Below, piece after piece: positions 35,621 through 45,845 of a stretch of DNA of 64,000 bases. Location of the stretch: contig NC_079495.1 of the NCBI RefSeq assembly GCF_030052815.1, positions 49,577,043 to 49,641,042 on the forward strand, given 5' to 3'. The DNA comes from Hevea brasiliensis. Taxonomy: Eukaryota; Streptophyta; Magnoliopsida; Malpighiales; Euphorbiaceae. The notes beneath the pieces were generated by a model. The model was not told the DNA's origin. It saw nothing but the letters and a program-made list of their open reading frames with translations, and did not search any database. The stretch's first letter is position 1, and the number at the start of each line of letters is the position of its first letter. The position numbers and the translations under genes are program-made.

Positions 35621-37637
35621 CTACAGGTGTTGCATCAAAAATCAAAATAAGTAACAAGAAGCAAATGAAAGGAAAAAAATAAAAAGAAAAGTCTCAAACC
35701 ATTGGTCAAAAAGTTTCTAAAGGCCACTGCAATATCTTATTTTCATATTCCTAATCAGTATTCAAAAGCAGCGACTTAGACCACAAAATTCCCAGTAATG
35801 TCAACTATAATCAGATACAGAATTTTTGACATCTTCAGTAGTGCGCTATTACCTGATTATTTATAATCACCATCCTTTTTTTTTCCTTCTCTTTCTGTCT
35901 GACATTTTCTGATGCTTATGAGCACTAAAATAATACATCAGCTTCAAATTACTGGTCAAGAAGTTTCTATTCAGCCATTACATTGTCTTGTTTTTGCATC
36001 CCTTGATTACTATTGAAAATTAGTGACTTAAACCACAAAATTCCCAAGAGCGTTCAACTACAAAAATCAGAAATGGGATTTTTGAGATCCTCATTAGTGT
36101 GCTTCAAGAAGCCAACATGCCTCAGTCATGAACCATTCTACTGATACTCGGCTGTTAATTACATTGCAAGTTCAAGCTGAATATATTATTAAAGGCCACT
36201 TGTGTATAGATGCTAACTGACTTTCAAGCTAAAGCTGTCATGACGAAAGTCTCCCATCCAGGCACAGTTTTTATAATTTCAGAATAAGACATGGCTTCTA
36301 GCAGCTTGAATCTGGTCAAAATAATTACTAACATCTATGAAGCATGAGGTGAAATAGTTTAAAATTTTTTTACATGAACCTAAAATTATCCACGACAATT
36401 GCTAACATGCAAACAGTGGCAACATCGGATTGTCCTTCAAAAACTGTTTAATGCTTATTATAGTTACAAACTTAAACTTCATTTAAATGTTTCCCTTTTT
36501 TTTCTTTTTGCCAAGTAATTAACAAAAAAAACTTGCAACGACTGAACGTTATCAGACATGAAAGTCCGGATAAGGTTTCAATGAACGCTTATCAAATTCC
36601 AGATCCAATCAACAATAAGTTTCAGTTCCAATTGGCAGAGAAACTATTCACAACAGAGAACATGGCAAAACATATGGCCAAACATCAATGCTGCCTCAAA
36701 TTAAAATTCAACAGTTTTAGTCTCAGAAGCCTCCCCTTCAACCACAGCAACACCGCTAAAGAATAAATTTACAGAGTTGTGTATAAAAAAAATAAATTTC
36801 ATGTTCATGAAATGGTTCAAAATTTAAAGCTTTGATGACAAGAAAATTGATCGGTCTCAGAACCAAATTTGATACTTGAATTCTGAGATACAAACCATAA
36901 TCACAGTCACGAAAAGCTTAAAAGGAAATAAGATTTTAAAAGGGACAACATGGCAACAACTCTCCTAGTGCCCAATGGTAGTAGCAAGCCACCAGATGAA
37001 GTGGTGGTAGTAATGAAATGAGATAGCATGTCAGCAATGACAGCATTTGTAATGCAAAAAAAAAAAAATTGCCAGTAATGGTGGTGGGAAACATTTCAGT
37101 ATGGCAGAAGCAACGTTTGCTGCTATCAGGGATGAAGGTGGTGCTCGTTGTGAAAAAGATGGATTTAGTGTTGGTGTCAGCATCAGGCTACTGAAGGCCA
37201 TAACCTTTCTACATACCAACCTATACATTTGAAATCACATCCTTCAGCACCAACTCAGTTACTGAATACAGATCTTAGCAAAATTTTTAAGAGATAAGAT
37301 GCCATTAAGACTAAATCAATTACATTGGAAAAGCACATAATCAACAGCGTCACCTACAATTTTAAATACAGAATCTTAAACAATTTCAGAGTCGGATTGA
37401 ATTGGAATAAATTGTCCACTACTATCGTGAATTTTTTTACAAAATTTGCAAAACGGCTCAAATCAATATTAAATGAAGAATTTAACTAAATATCATTATA
37501 ATCTAGTATACCCACTATTTTGTAGTATAGAAAAGAGACTAAGAAATAATTCATTTTAAGAATTACATTTATCATATGCACGGGTTATAGAACTATAGTG
37601 CTAAAAAATTGATATTAAAAAGTAACATATGATCTAA
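35621..37637. other. AT-rich sequence without a recognised feature
   Basis: I see no recognisable exon, transposon terminus or RNA gene. Homopolymer runs (36364-36370 T, 37056-37067 A) and short spurious frames occur. If the SCAB1-like exons belong to a long gene on the minus strand, this is intron. Confidence 0.5.
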
Positions 37638-38308
37638 ACTGGTGATAGGAAAGGAGTTAGTTTAGATGGAGTGGTACTGTCCCAAAGTAATCACTTTAAA
37701 TATCTTGACTCAGTCCTTCAAGCAGATGGGGGATGTGATCATGTGAGGAAGATGTTATTCATAGGATTAAAGCCGGATGGTTGAAATGGAGACGTGCCAC
37801 GATAGTTTTATATGATCACAAGATTCCCAATAAGTTGAAAGAAAAATTTTATCATACAGCCATACAACCGGCCATGTTATATGGTAGTGAGTGTTGGGTA
37901 CTGAAAGAGTTGTATGTGTCTAAGATAAGAGTTCGGAGATGAGAATGTTAAGGTGGATGAGTGGCCATACTAGACTAGATAAAGTCCGTAATTAGAGTAT
38001 TAGAGAAAAGGTAGGAGTAGTGCCAACTGAGGATAAGTTGAGGGAAAGGAGATTGAGGTGGTTTGGTCATGTGAAGCGTAGACATACGGAAGCTCCATTT
38101 AGACAAGTAGAGCACATTAGGTTAGGGGATAGAAAGAAAAGAAGAGGTAAATCTAAACTGACTTGGAGGAGAGTAGTACAACATGACCTAGAAGCATTAC
38201 ACATTTCCGATGATTTAACCCAAAATCGTTTAGAGTGGAGAAAGAGAATCCATATAGCCGACCCCAAATTTTTGAAATAAAAACTTAGTTGAGTTGAGTT
38301 GAGTTGAG
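37638..38308 (+). mobile_element. RTE-type LINE, 5'-truncated 3' end (L1a)
   Basis: This is the last 670 bp of a non-LTR retrotransposon on the plus strand. The first part is broken by stops (for example TGA at about 37939 in CGGAGATGAG), and 38020-38280 is open and encodes RLRWFGHVKRRHTEAPFRQ and NRLEWRKRIHIADPKF. It ends in a (TTGAG)4 tail at 38289-38308, the microsatellite-type tail of RTE-clade LINEs instead of poly(A). It is homologous to the minus-strand copy at 38523-40407. Its target duplication was not resolved. Confidence 0.8.
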
Positions 38309-38550
38309 TAAAATTTCAAATAAATTTTCTATGTATATTGTGATCCTAGGGTTGAAAGTGACAATCTAAACATAAACATAAATGAAAGCCCATTACATAT
38401 TGGGTTTAAAAAATAAAAATAAAAATAAAAAGCCAGCCCAAAATATACATTGGGTTCTTCAAAAGGTAATTTAAAAAAAAAAAAATTGTGCCGACCCTCT
38501 TCCTCCTTGTTCATCTACTCAACTCAACTCAACCCAACTCAACTAAGTCT

Positions 38551-38797
38551 TTATCCCAAAAATTTGGAGTCGGCTATATGGATTCTCTTTCTCCACTCTA
38601 AACGATTTTGGGTTAAATCTTCGGAAATATATAATGCTTCTAAGTCATGTTGTACTACTCTCCTCCAAGTCAGTTTAGATCTACCCCTTCTTTTCTTTCT
38701 ATCCTCTACCCTAATGTGCTCTACTTGTCTAACTGGAACCTCCGTATGTCTATCATTCACATGACCAAACCACCTCAATCTTCCTTCACTCAACTTA
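38551..38797 (-). pseudogene. LINE ORF C-terminus, downstream of MITE
   Basis: This is the C-terminal part of the LINE protein on the minus strand (RLRWFGHVNDRHTEVPVRQ ... RIHIADSKFLG), ending with a stop at 38551. It is separated from the reverse transcriptase by the MITE. The frame continues across the excised MITE apart from decay, so the ORF was intact or nearly so when the MITE landed. Confidence 0.75.
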
Positions 38798-39285
38798 GGA
38801 TAAATTTTGACAACCATCCCTGAACTTATCTAGTATAACATTATAGTCCTTCAACTTAAAACTGTAACATAAAATCCCTTCAACTTTCAAATTTTGCACA
38901 GTAAAATCGCTTTAACCTCTAATTGTCGGTTTTTCAGTTAGACGCTGACCTGAACAGTTCTAGCGTGGAGCTTAATCAATATTTCTCTTTTCTCTTTTAA
39001 GTTATGTATAAATTGAATCATTTTTCTCACTGTATACAGAATGATTTTTCAGGTGCAGAGAGAATAATTTTACAATTTGAATAAGAGAGGAGAGAGAAAT
39101 GTTGACTAAGAGCTATGCGGGAGCTGTTCACATCAATTTTCAACTGAAAAATCAGTAATTGAAAGTTGGAGAGATTTTACTGTACAAATTTTGAAAGTTT
39201 AGGGGGTTTTATGTTACATTTTAAAGTTTAAGAACTGTAGTGTTATAACCATATAAGTTCAAGGATAGTTATTGAAATTTACCCT
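38798..39285. mobile_element. Mutator-like MITE with long inverted repeats
   Basis: This is a 488-bp non-coding element with long imperfect terminal inverted repeats. The left begins GGATAAATTTTGACAACCATCC, and the right end is the inverse of AGGGTAAATTTCAATAACTATCC. Pairing extends for roughly 200 bp on each side. CTCAACTTA (38789-38797) and CTCAACCTA (39286-39294) are a 9-bp target duplication with one mismatch. Long TIRs plus 9-bp duplication are the signature of MULE-derived elements. L1a has the uninterrupted sequence, confirming the insertion point. Confidence 0.85.
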
Positions 39286-40400
39286 CTCAACCTATCCTCA
39301 ATTAGTACTACTCCTACCTTTTCTCTAATACTCTCATTACGAACTTTATCTAGTCTAGTATAGCCACTCATCCACCTTAACATTCTTATCTCCGCAACTC
39401 TTATCTTAGACACATATGACTCCTTCAGTGCCCAACACTCACTACTATATAACATGGCCGGTCGTGTGGCTGTACGGTAAAATTTTCCTTTCAACTTATT
39501 GGGAATCTTACGATCACATAAAACTCTTGTGGCACGTCTCCACTTCAACCATCCGGCTTTAATCCTATGACTAACATCCTCCTCACATCCCCCATCTACT
39601 TGAAGGACAGAGCCAAGATATTTAAAGTGATTACTTTGAAACAGTATCACTCCATCCAAACTAACTCCTTTCTTATCACCAGTTCGGCCTTCACTGAACT
39701 TGCCATGCATGTATTCTGTCTTCGTTCTACTTAACTTAAAGCCCTTTGACTCTAGAGTACTTCTCCAAAGCTCTAGTTTTCTATTAACTCCTTCTTGCGT
39801 CTCATCTATCAGAACTATATCATCCACAAACATCATGCACCAGAGGATACTCTCTTGTATATGTTTTGTTAATTCATCTAAAACTAATGTAAAAAGGTAA
39901 GGACTTACAGCTGAACCTTGGTGTAATCCAACTGAGATAGGAAAATCTCGTGTCCCTCTAAGTGTGCGTACAATAGTAGTTGCTCCTTCATACATGTCTT
40001 TCAATACTTGTATATACCTAATAGATACCCCCTTTTGTTCTAACACTCTCCATAAGACATCTCTTGGAACACTATCATAAGCCTTCTCCAAATCGATAAA
40101 AACCATGTGTAAATCTTTCCTCACATCTCTATATTTCTCCATCAAGCTTCTGATGAGAAAAATCGCTTCCATAATTGAACGACCACGCATGAAGCCAAAT
40201 TGATTGAGAGAGATAGAAGTATCATGACAAAGTCGATGTTCCACAACTCTCTCCCACAACTTTATAGTATGGCTCATGAGTTTAATTCCCCTATAGTTTG
40301 AGCAACTCTGTATGTCTCCCTTATTTTTGAAAACAGGTACTAAAATACTTCTCCTCCATTCATCAGGCATTTTCTTTGAATTTAGAATCTTATTAAACAA
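39286..40400 (-). pseudogene. RTE LINE reverse transcriptase (partial)
   Basis: A continuous open frame of about 371 codons on the minus strand encodes the reverse transcriptase of a non-LTR retrotransposon, which copies its RNA at a nicked target. Visible motifs are NYRGIKLMSHTIKLWERV (residues about 35-52), FIDLEKAYDSVPR (101-113), GLHQGSAVSPYLF (158-170) and the catalytic FVDD at 191-194 (usually FADD or YADD). A C-terminal YLGSVLQVDGG and RMLRWMSGYTRLDKVRN follow. The N-terminal endonuclease and the first part of the RT are missing because of 5' truncation, so no start codon is real. The last few codons of the open frame come from the MITE. Confidence 0.85.
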
Positions 40401-40424
40401 TTTAGTTCTTGTTCATCTGCTCAA

Positions 40425-41244
40425 GGAAAAAAAAAATAAATAAGTAAATAAATAAAGAAGCAAAGGCAAAAGTAAAAGCCTTGGAAATTCAAGCATCATC
40501 AATCCTCTCTATCTAGGTACCCCACTCTAACTCCACACCTCTCTCTTTTTCTCCTACTATGGCCTACCATTTTGGCCTTTACACCATTATCAATACAAAT
40601 TGTAGTTGCCACTACATCCAATATGCTGGCGTATCACAATGACTTCCTAATCACAGTGGGCATATTTGATATTGAACTGGCTCTTCAAAAATCTGTTACA
40701 TATCGACTGATATGATACATAATGATTGATATTAACACCCTGGTCCCTAGTGCACGAAAATCCCCACTTTGCAAGGGTTGAGGGAGGATCTTCTATCATG
40801 ATAAAGTTAAAAATATCATAATTTGCTACTAAGACCATTGACATATTGATGGAGAAATAAAGAGAACAGTGGGATGGGAAATGGAGTATGTATTCTCGAA
40901 GGTAGGTGCAATTTTGTTGCAGACTAAGAGTAAATGGTGCACTGAAGGAGATAAGCAGAGGCGAGAAGTAACTGAATCTGCAACAAACTGAGAATTCTGA
41001 TTGGCTGGGTTGTTTACTGATTAGCAAGAGTTGAGAAACAGCTATGGATGAGCTGGAACTGTTACTTTAAATTGTTACATCTCTATTATTCTGTTGTGCA
41101 TTTTGGATACAAATACTTGTACATCACAGTTGTAAACCATTGAATGAGATAATGACAAAAATTCTCTCCCTCTCTGATCCTTCTCTATGATTCACTTCCC
41201 TTTCTTTTCTCTGTTCTTTTTTAGTAAAGCCCCAATCTGTAACA
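40425..41244 (+). mobile_element. Probable 5' LTR of G1, start not located
   Basis: The sequence ends ...CTGTAACA at 41244, immediately before a tRNA-Met primer site, so its right part must be the 5' LTR of G1. The G1 3' LTR is not in the window, so the LTR start cannot be placed. By comparison with G2 (363-bp LTR) it probably starts somewhere after about 40800. The left part (40425-40800) begins with an A-rich stretch and has no recognised feature. Confidence 0.5.
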
Positions 41245-41245
41245 T

Positions 41246-41257
41246 TGGTATCAGAGC
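41246..41257 (+). other. G1 primer-binding site
   Basis: TGGTATCAGAGC matches the 3' end complement of plant initiator tRNA-Met and lies one base after the LTR terminus. Confidence 0.85.
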
Positions 41258-41275
41258 TTCGATCTTGGTGCAACA

Positions 41276-41919
41276 ATGGCAGATGGTATGCAAGGTTAGG
41301 AATGGCGATGTGAGTTACTTTCAATGATGCGGGAAACGGAAGATCGTATTGAACAGTGGCAAACTGAGTTTCGGAAAAAAGCTGAGTCAAGCACTCATCG
41401 GGCAAATGAAGAACTCAAGACTCTTATGGCAAGTAAAAGTCTTCAACACAATGAACTAGCTACAAAGGGAAGCATTATAATGGTGGTTATAAACAATCTT
41501 GGTCCAAATTTCCTAAATTGGATTTTCCTCATTTTTGTGGTGATCATCTTGAATCTTGGTTAATAAAAGCTTAGTATTATTTTGAAGTCACAAATACTCC
41601 GATGGAAAATGTATTTGGATGAGAAGGCAGTGCAATGGCATCAGGGGTAAGTTAGGATCAGAGGTACAAAAGCTTATGGTAGATGGGATGAGTATGTTCG
41701 TGGGTTGAAGGAGAGGTTTGGGATTCAAGTTTTTAATGACCCAATTGGCGGATTTGAAGAATTTGAAGCAGCTAGGAACATTGCAAGACTATTTGGATGC
41801 ATTTGATGCTCTATATCCGAAAGTAGGTATTAAGGAGGATCAAGCCTTAAGTTTCTTCCTTTCAGAGTTGGTGGATGAATTGCAAATGCACGTTCATCTG
41901 TTCAAGCCACAAACCATAG
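41276..41919 (+). pseudogene. G1 gag, N-terminal part, broken
   Basis: Starting at the ATG at 41276, a TAG appears at codon 8 (41297). The frame then continues with MMRETEDRIEQWQTEFRK, a coiled-coil-like N-terminus. After stops and frameshifts 41718-41919 encodes LADLKNLKQLGTLQDYLDAF and LSFFLSELVDELQMHVH, which match chromovirus Gag of the Reina type. Gag is cut at codon ...KPQT(I) by the DNA element and resumes at 43168 with DAFGSLFSCTTSRD. Confidence 0.75.
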
Positions 41920-42144
41920 TTATTAAAGGCCCAAGGTGCAAAGGGTCCTAGTGCTTAAGCGCAAGGCGAGGGCCTGAGCGACGCGAAGCACAAAAATTTT
42001 AAAAAAAATCATAAAAAATAAAATAAATGAGACAACTTCAAATAACATAAAGTTAAACACAATAATAACTAGCATCCAAGTAAAAATTAAGTTTGCAATC
42101 CAATTAAAATTAAAATAAACTACACATAGTCATAGTTTAGAACA

Positions 42145-42213
<69 letters not shown>

Positions 42214-43167
42214 AAACTTAAGTACTTGACTAGTCTTTTAATGTCTCAAAATGAAAGTCAAGACAAACACAAATAATAATAATCATAATTTAACGTATTC
42301 AACTAATTAAGCATTATTAACAATTTAACATAATATCTTAATCTCTAAGAATTAAAAACTGCAAAATTCAATTAACAAATTTAGTCAAGATTAAAAAGCA
42401 GCATAATATTTAACATTTTGAATATATAATATTTAATATTTGCTTGCTCATGGAACTAACTAAAAATATGAAACTGGTATCAAGAATCTGTTGTAAATTA
42501 TTGAAGCAGGCTACTCAACTCAAGGACGTCCTAGAGAGGAATATAACTCATCTAACATTCAAGCAAATCATCTTTCATATTCATAGTTAAGGTATACTCA
42601 AGAAGGGATTAGCCTCATCATGGCCATTTGAAGACACTAACATAAACTCCAACCCATGGTCTAGGCCTCTAGGGTTCACAACTTCACATGATTCAAGAAG
42701 AGAAGAATGTGGAAAAGATTGAAGGAAGAAAAGAAGCATGGAAGAAAAAAAAAAGATTTCCACAGCATAACGGCAAGGAAAGAACATGCCATTAACAGAA
42801 AGAGACCAAAAGAAGAAGAGAAGAAGCAAGAAAAAAAAAATAAAAGAAAAGGAGCATACTGCATACCTAGAGAATGGAGGGCCGCAGGCTATGTCTGGTA
42901 AGTGCTCCTTCCCTTCTTCTTTTTCCTCTTCTTCTTCTTCTAGACAACACAATATGTGGCTATAGACTGTGGGGTAAGTGAGGTTGAGCTTTTTTAGAAA
43001 AAAAAAATGCCACGTGTCGCTGAATCAGGTAGAGATGCGCTTGTCCTTGCCGTGCTCGTCCGTGCGCCTTGCCGCGCCTGGGTGAGGTTGCCCGCCCTCC
43101 ATGGGTTGAGGAGCCACCCCTTAAGCCTACTACGCCTCTCACCTCAAGCACGCCTTTGACAACTATG
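41920..43167. mobile_element. Non-autonomous DNA element in G1 gag, flanked by CCATAG
   Basis: This 1.25-kb block interrupts G1 gag, which is colinear on both sides. CCATAG lies at both edges (41914-41919 and 43168-43173). Near-terminal inverted repeats read TTATTAAAGGC on the left and, inverted, TTGTCAAAGGC on the right. Both ends are rich in GGCG/CGCC motifs (GCGCAAGGCGAGG; GCACGCC), whereas the middle is AT-rich. It contains a (TA)n run (42149-42211) and GA-rich and CT-rich tracts. No transposase is visible. The superfamily is uncertain (hAT possible), and the precise ends are ambiguous by a few bases. Confidence 0.6.
42149..42211. repeat. (TA)n microsatellite
   Basis: An uninterrupted TA dinucleotide run of about 31 repeats lies inside the DNA element. 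Confidence 0.95.
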
Positions 43168-43882
43168 CCATAGACGCTTTCGGAAGTCTATTCTCTTGCA
43201 CGACTTCAAGAGACGACAATGGTTGCATTACAAAATAAACCAAAGTCTATGGAAAAAGTGCAATATGTTGCGATGCTTACAAGTTCCTCTACTTTCTCAA
43301 CAGTTAAAGGTAATACTTCTAAAGAACAAGATGGTATTTTGCCTTTAGTAATGTTCCTAAGTTGCCTATTGGGAATCTTAGATTATCTGCTAATCTGACA
43401 AGTAAACAATTTAATGAGATGAGGGAAAAAGGATGTGTTTTTGGTGTGATGAGAAATTTTCTCTAGGTCACAAATGTAAAAAGTGGCAGGCATTTGTAAT
43501 GCAAGTTATTGTGGATGAAGGGGAGGATAGTGAAGAGATGGGAGAAGAAGAATTTCGACAAGAATTGCAGTTGTCTCCTACTACTTTAAAAGGGACTCAT
43601 GGTGCTCAAACTATGTGTATTCAGGGTTGTAGTGGGAAGTTACAATTACAGCTACTCATTGATACAGGTAACAACCATAATTTTTTGGGAGCCCATATTG
43701 CCAAGAAATTATCGTGTGAGAAAGAACCTATTACTGGGGTTTTGGTTGACGTAGCTAATGGTCAAAATACGCAGTGTCAAGCTAAGGGTAGTTCTTTTAA
43801 GTGGCAAATTCAGGATCACTATTTTGAAGCGGATGTTTTCCTATTGCCTCTTGACAATTATGATTTAATTTTGGGGCCATAG
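43168..43882 (+). pseudogene. G1 gag C-terminus and aspartic protease
   Basis: Gag resumes after the DNA element. From 43433 the frame is open for 149 codons with a CX2CX5HX3C knuckle (CFWCDEKFSLGHKC), an acidic linker (DEGEDSEEMGEEE) and a retropepsin-like protease core LLIDTGNNHNFLGAHIA (catalytic D-T-G). The expected tail reads NYDLILGP and stops at 43880-43882, where the family has LG(M/V)DW. This knuckle form and protease are typical of Reina-like chromoviruses. The protease would process the polyprotein in the particle. Confidence 0.75.
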
Positions 43883-44021
43883 TGGTTGAAGACTCTTGGT
43901 GAGATGACATGGAATTTTTATAACTCTGGAAATGAAGATTCAATATGGTGGTGAGGCTTGTATTTTATAGGGTGAACATTTTGGTAGACTTCAATTAATT
44001 GATGATAAGAAGCTCAATATT

Positions 44022-44977
44022 TTGACGCACAAACCACACCAACTTGCTTCAATGCAAATGATAATGTCTCAACCTACTTTATATGCTACAAATGTTATTT
44101 CTTTTGATGAATGGCCTAAGCTACATCAACTTTTGTTGGAATACAAGAATGTTTTTGCTGAACCGAAAGGGTTACCACCTAAACACACCCATGATCACAA
44201 GATTCCTACTATAGAGGGAGTGTCTCCAGTGAACATTCGACCTTATTATGCTTGCATTTCAAAAAGATGCAATCGAACAAATGGTGAATGAAATGTTAGA
44301 AGCGGGAGTAATTCAGCATAGCACCAGTCCCTATTCGAGTCCAATTGTTCTTGTTGAAAAAAAAAACCCCAGTCCCTATTCGAGTCCAATTGTTCTTGTT
44401 GAAAAAAAAAAAAAAAGATGGAAAGGCGAATGTGTATTGATTATCGTAAGCTTAATTCCTTCACTATCAAAGATAAGTTTCCCATTCTTGTGCTGGAGTT
44501 GTTGGGTGAATTAGGAGGGGTTGAATTTTTCTCCAAGTTGGACTTGTGTTCAAGTTATTACCAAATACGAATGGAGGATGATAACTTACATAAGACAGCT
44601 TTTTGTGCACATAAGCGCCATTATGAATTTATTATGATGTCGTTTGGTTTAACAAATGTACCATCTACTTTTCAGGCGTTGCTTAACAATGTGTTTTGCC
44701 CATATCTACGGAAGTTTGTTTTTGTTTTCTTCGACGATATTTTAGTGTATAGTAGATCTCATAAGGAGCATATTTCTCATCTCTGATGGTACTTAAATTG
44801 TTGCAGGTAAATCAATCGTCAACAAAGCATAGTAAATGTTCTTTCGGTTGTGATAAGGTCGAGTATTTGGGTCATTTTATCTCCAAGTATGGTGTGCAAA
44901 CTAACCCTGCTAAGGCAGAAGCTGTACAAGAATGGCTTGTCCCTCAAACGTTGAAACAACTTCATGGATTTTCTTAG
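44022..44977 (+). pseudogene. G1 reverse transcriptase, with 45-bp duplication
   Basis: The start of the RT region is seen in FAEPKGLPPKHTHDHKIP, then [19 protein letters not shown] and IVLVEKK, followed by an exact second copy of the last block. A frameshift at the A-run (44402-44415) moves to the frame that encodes [33 protein letters not shown], and the active site FFDDILVYS (residues about 106-114 of the 44418 frame). 44786-44977 adds the thumb (KVEYLGHFISKYGVQTNPAK). The frame ends at LHGFS and is cut at 45002 by G2. It resumes at 60030. Confidence 0.8.
44324..44413 (+). repeat. In-frame 45-bp tandem duplication in G1 RT
   Basis: Two 45-bp units (44324-44368, 44369-44413) each encode [14 protein letters not shown] plus one residue and end in an A-run. 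The duplication adds 15 codons to a conserved RT motif. The A-run may have promoted slippage. Confidence 0.9.
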
Positions 44978-45002
44978 TCTTATGGGGTACCATCGTAGGT
45001 TC

Positions 45003-45346
45003 TGCTAGGATCTGAACCCTAACTGTCAATTACAAAAAAATAAATTGGAAATAGGGAAGAGAATTAAGGAGTAGACTCGGTAATAAAAGAAAGAAGATAG
45101 ATTGAGAGAGAGAAAAGAAACTAAGAGATTTGAGAAGTAGAAACTAAATGTTGTTATTACTTTTATGATGATCTTTGTTTCTTATGCAACAATATTTATA
45201 CTACTCTGCTACTTTCTAATAACTGTTCCCGCCCTTGCCTACAATTTGATATTTCCCTCCAAAATCAACTAACTCAGCTCCAACATTTTTTTACACTTTG
45301 CATTACATTTAATAATTCCTCTACTCTATTTTTTTTTCCTAGACCT
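45003..45346 (-). mobile_element. G2 3' LTR, major part (rest at 50101-50112)
   Basis: This is homologous to the G2 5' LTR at 59667-60029. It is interrupted by C1 after TCCTAGACCT. The remaining TGGTATGTAACA lies at 50101-50112 beyond C1. The 5' LTR shows the intact joint (CCTAAACCTCTTTCTCTGG). Confidence 0.88.
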
Positions 45347-45462
45347 TGCTATGGAAAGCCAATCACTATATTATTTCTCTGTATATTCTGCATTCTGTAC
45401 TCCTATTTATGATTTCTTATTTAGGATTTCTTCCTAATTAGTAGAACACAATTATAGGAATC

Positions 45463-45519
<57 letters not shown>

Positions 45520-45554
45520 TTAATTGAAATTAAGGAGAATCATCTCTTTCTACA
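45347..45554 (+). mobile_element. C1 5' LTR with expanded (AT)n
   Basis: This short LTR (208 bp) starts TGCTATGGAAAGCC and ends CTTTCTACA. An AT run of about 26 repeats (45466-45517) replaces the five or so repeats found in the other LTRs, accounting for its extra length. Confidence 0.88.
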
Positions 45555-45566
45555 TGGTATCAGAGC
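45555..45566 (+). other. C1 primer-binding site
   Basis: TGGTATCAGAGC lies directly after the LTR terminus CTACA. The equivalents are 54466-54477 in C2 and 60480-60491 in C3. Confidence 0.88.
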
Positions 45567-45845
45567 AGGTCATCTATCTAGAGTGACTATTTGTTCTCAC
45601 CACCCAGCTCAGAAGAGACCTTGGCCACCGACCGGCCGTCGACTCCGATCAACATCGCCGGCGTCGCCTCAACCCCCTCATTGCACCACAGTGTGCTGTT
45701 GCCTAATCCAGTACACTATTAAAGGACTTCTGAGGTTTGGCTCACAGATAATATTTCGATATTTGCTTGATTTGTGATTTTGAGTTATTTTGCTGCTGTA
45801 AGCACTTTGGATTAGCATTTCGGTTAGTTTTCCTTGTCTCAACAA

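Larger units (their letters stand above)
38523..40407 (-). mobile_element. RTE-type LINE, 5'-truncated (L1b), with 17-bp target duplication
   Basis: The minus-strand LINE runs from within the reverse transcriptase (40407) to a (TTGAG)-type tail at 38521-38545. CTTGTTCATCTACTCAA (38506-38522) and CTTGTTCATCTGCTCAA (40408-40424) flank it, a 17-bp target duplication with one mismatch, as expected for target-primed reverse transcription. It is split by a MITE at 38798-39285. Without the MITE the fragment is about 1.4 kb. Its 3' end faces that of L1a, so transcripts of the two could pair. Confidence 0.85.

Noticed and set aside
37031..37228. 65-codon minus-strand open frame considered as an upstream exon of the SCAB1-like gene
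   Set aside because: The sequence has no resemblance to the family and begins in a poly(A)/poly(T) run. Splice sites are not convincing.
38020..38280. 86-codon plus-strand open frame read as a stand-alone gene
   Set aside because: It is the C-terminus of the RTE LINE protein, homologous to the minus-strand copy at 38551-38797 and followed by the (TTGAG)n tail.
40647..41027. 126-codon minus-strand open frame and a SINE-like stretch (GTGCACTAGGGACCAGGG on the minus strand near 40740-40760)
   Set aside because: The composition is AT-driven, with no recognised domain. It overlaps the probable G1 LTR. No tRNA-like A/B boxes were found upstream to support a SINE.
42587..42952. 121-codon minus-strand open frame rich in Phe/Leu/Ser and overlapping frames
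   Set aside because: It is a translation of GA-rich/CT-rich low-complexity tracts inside the DNA element.
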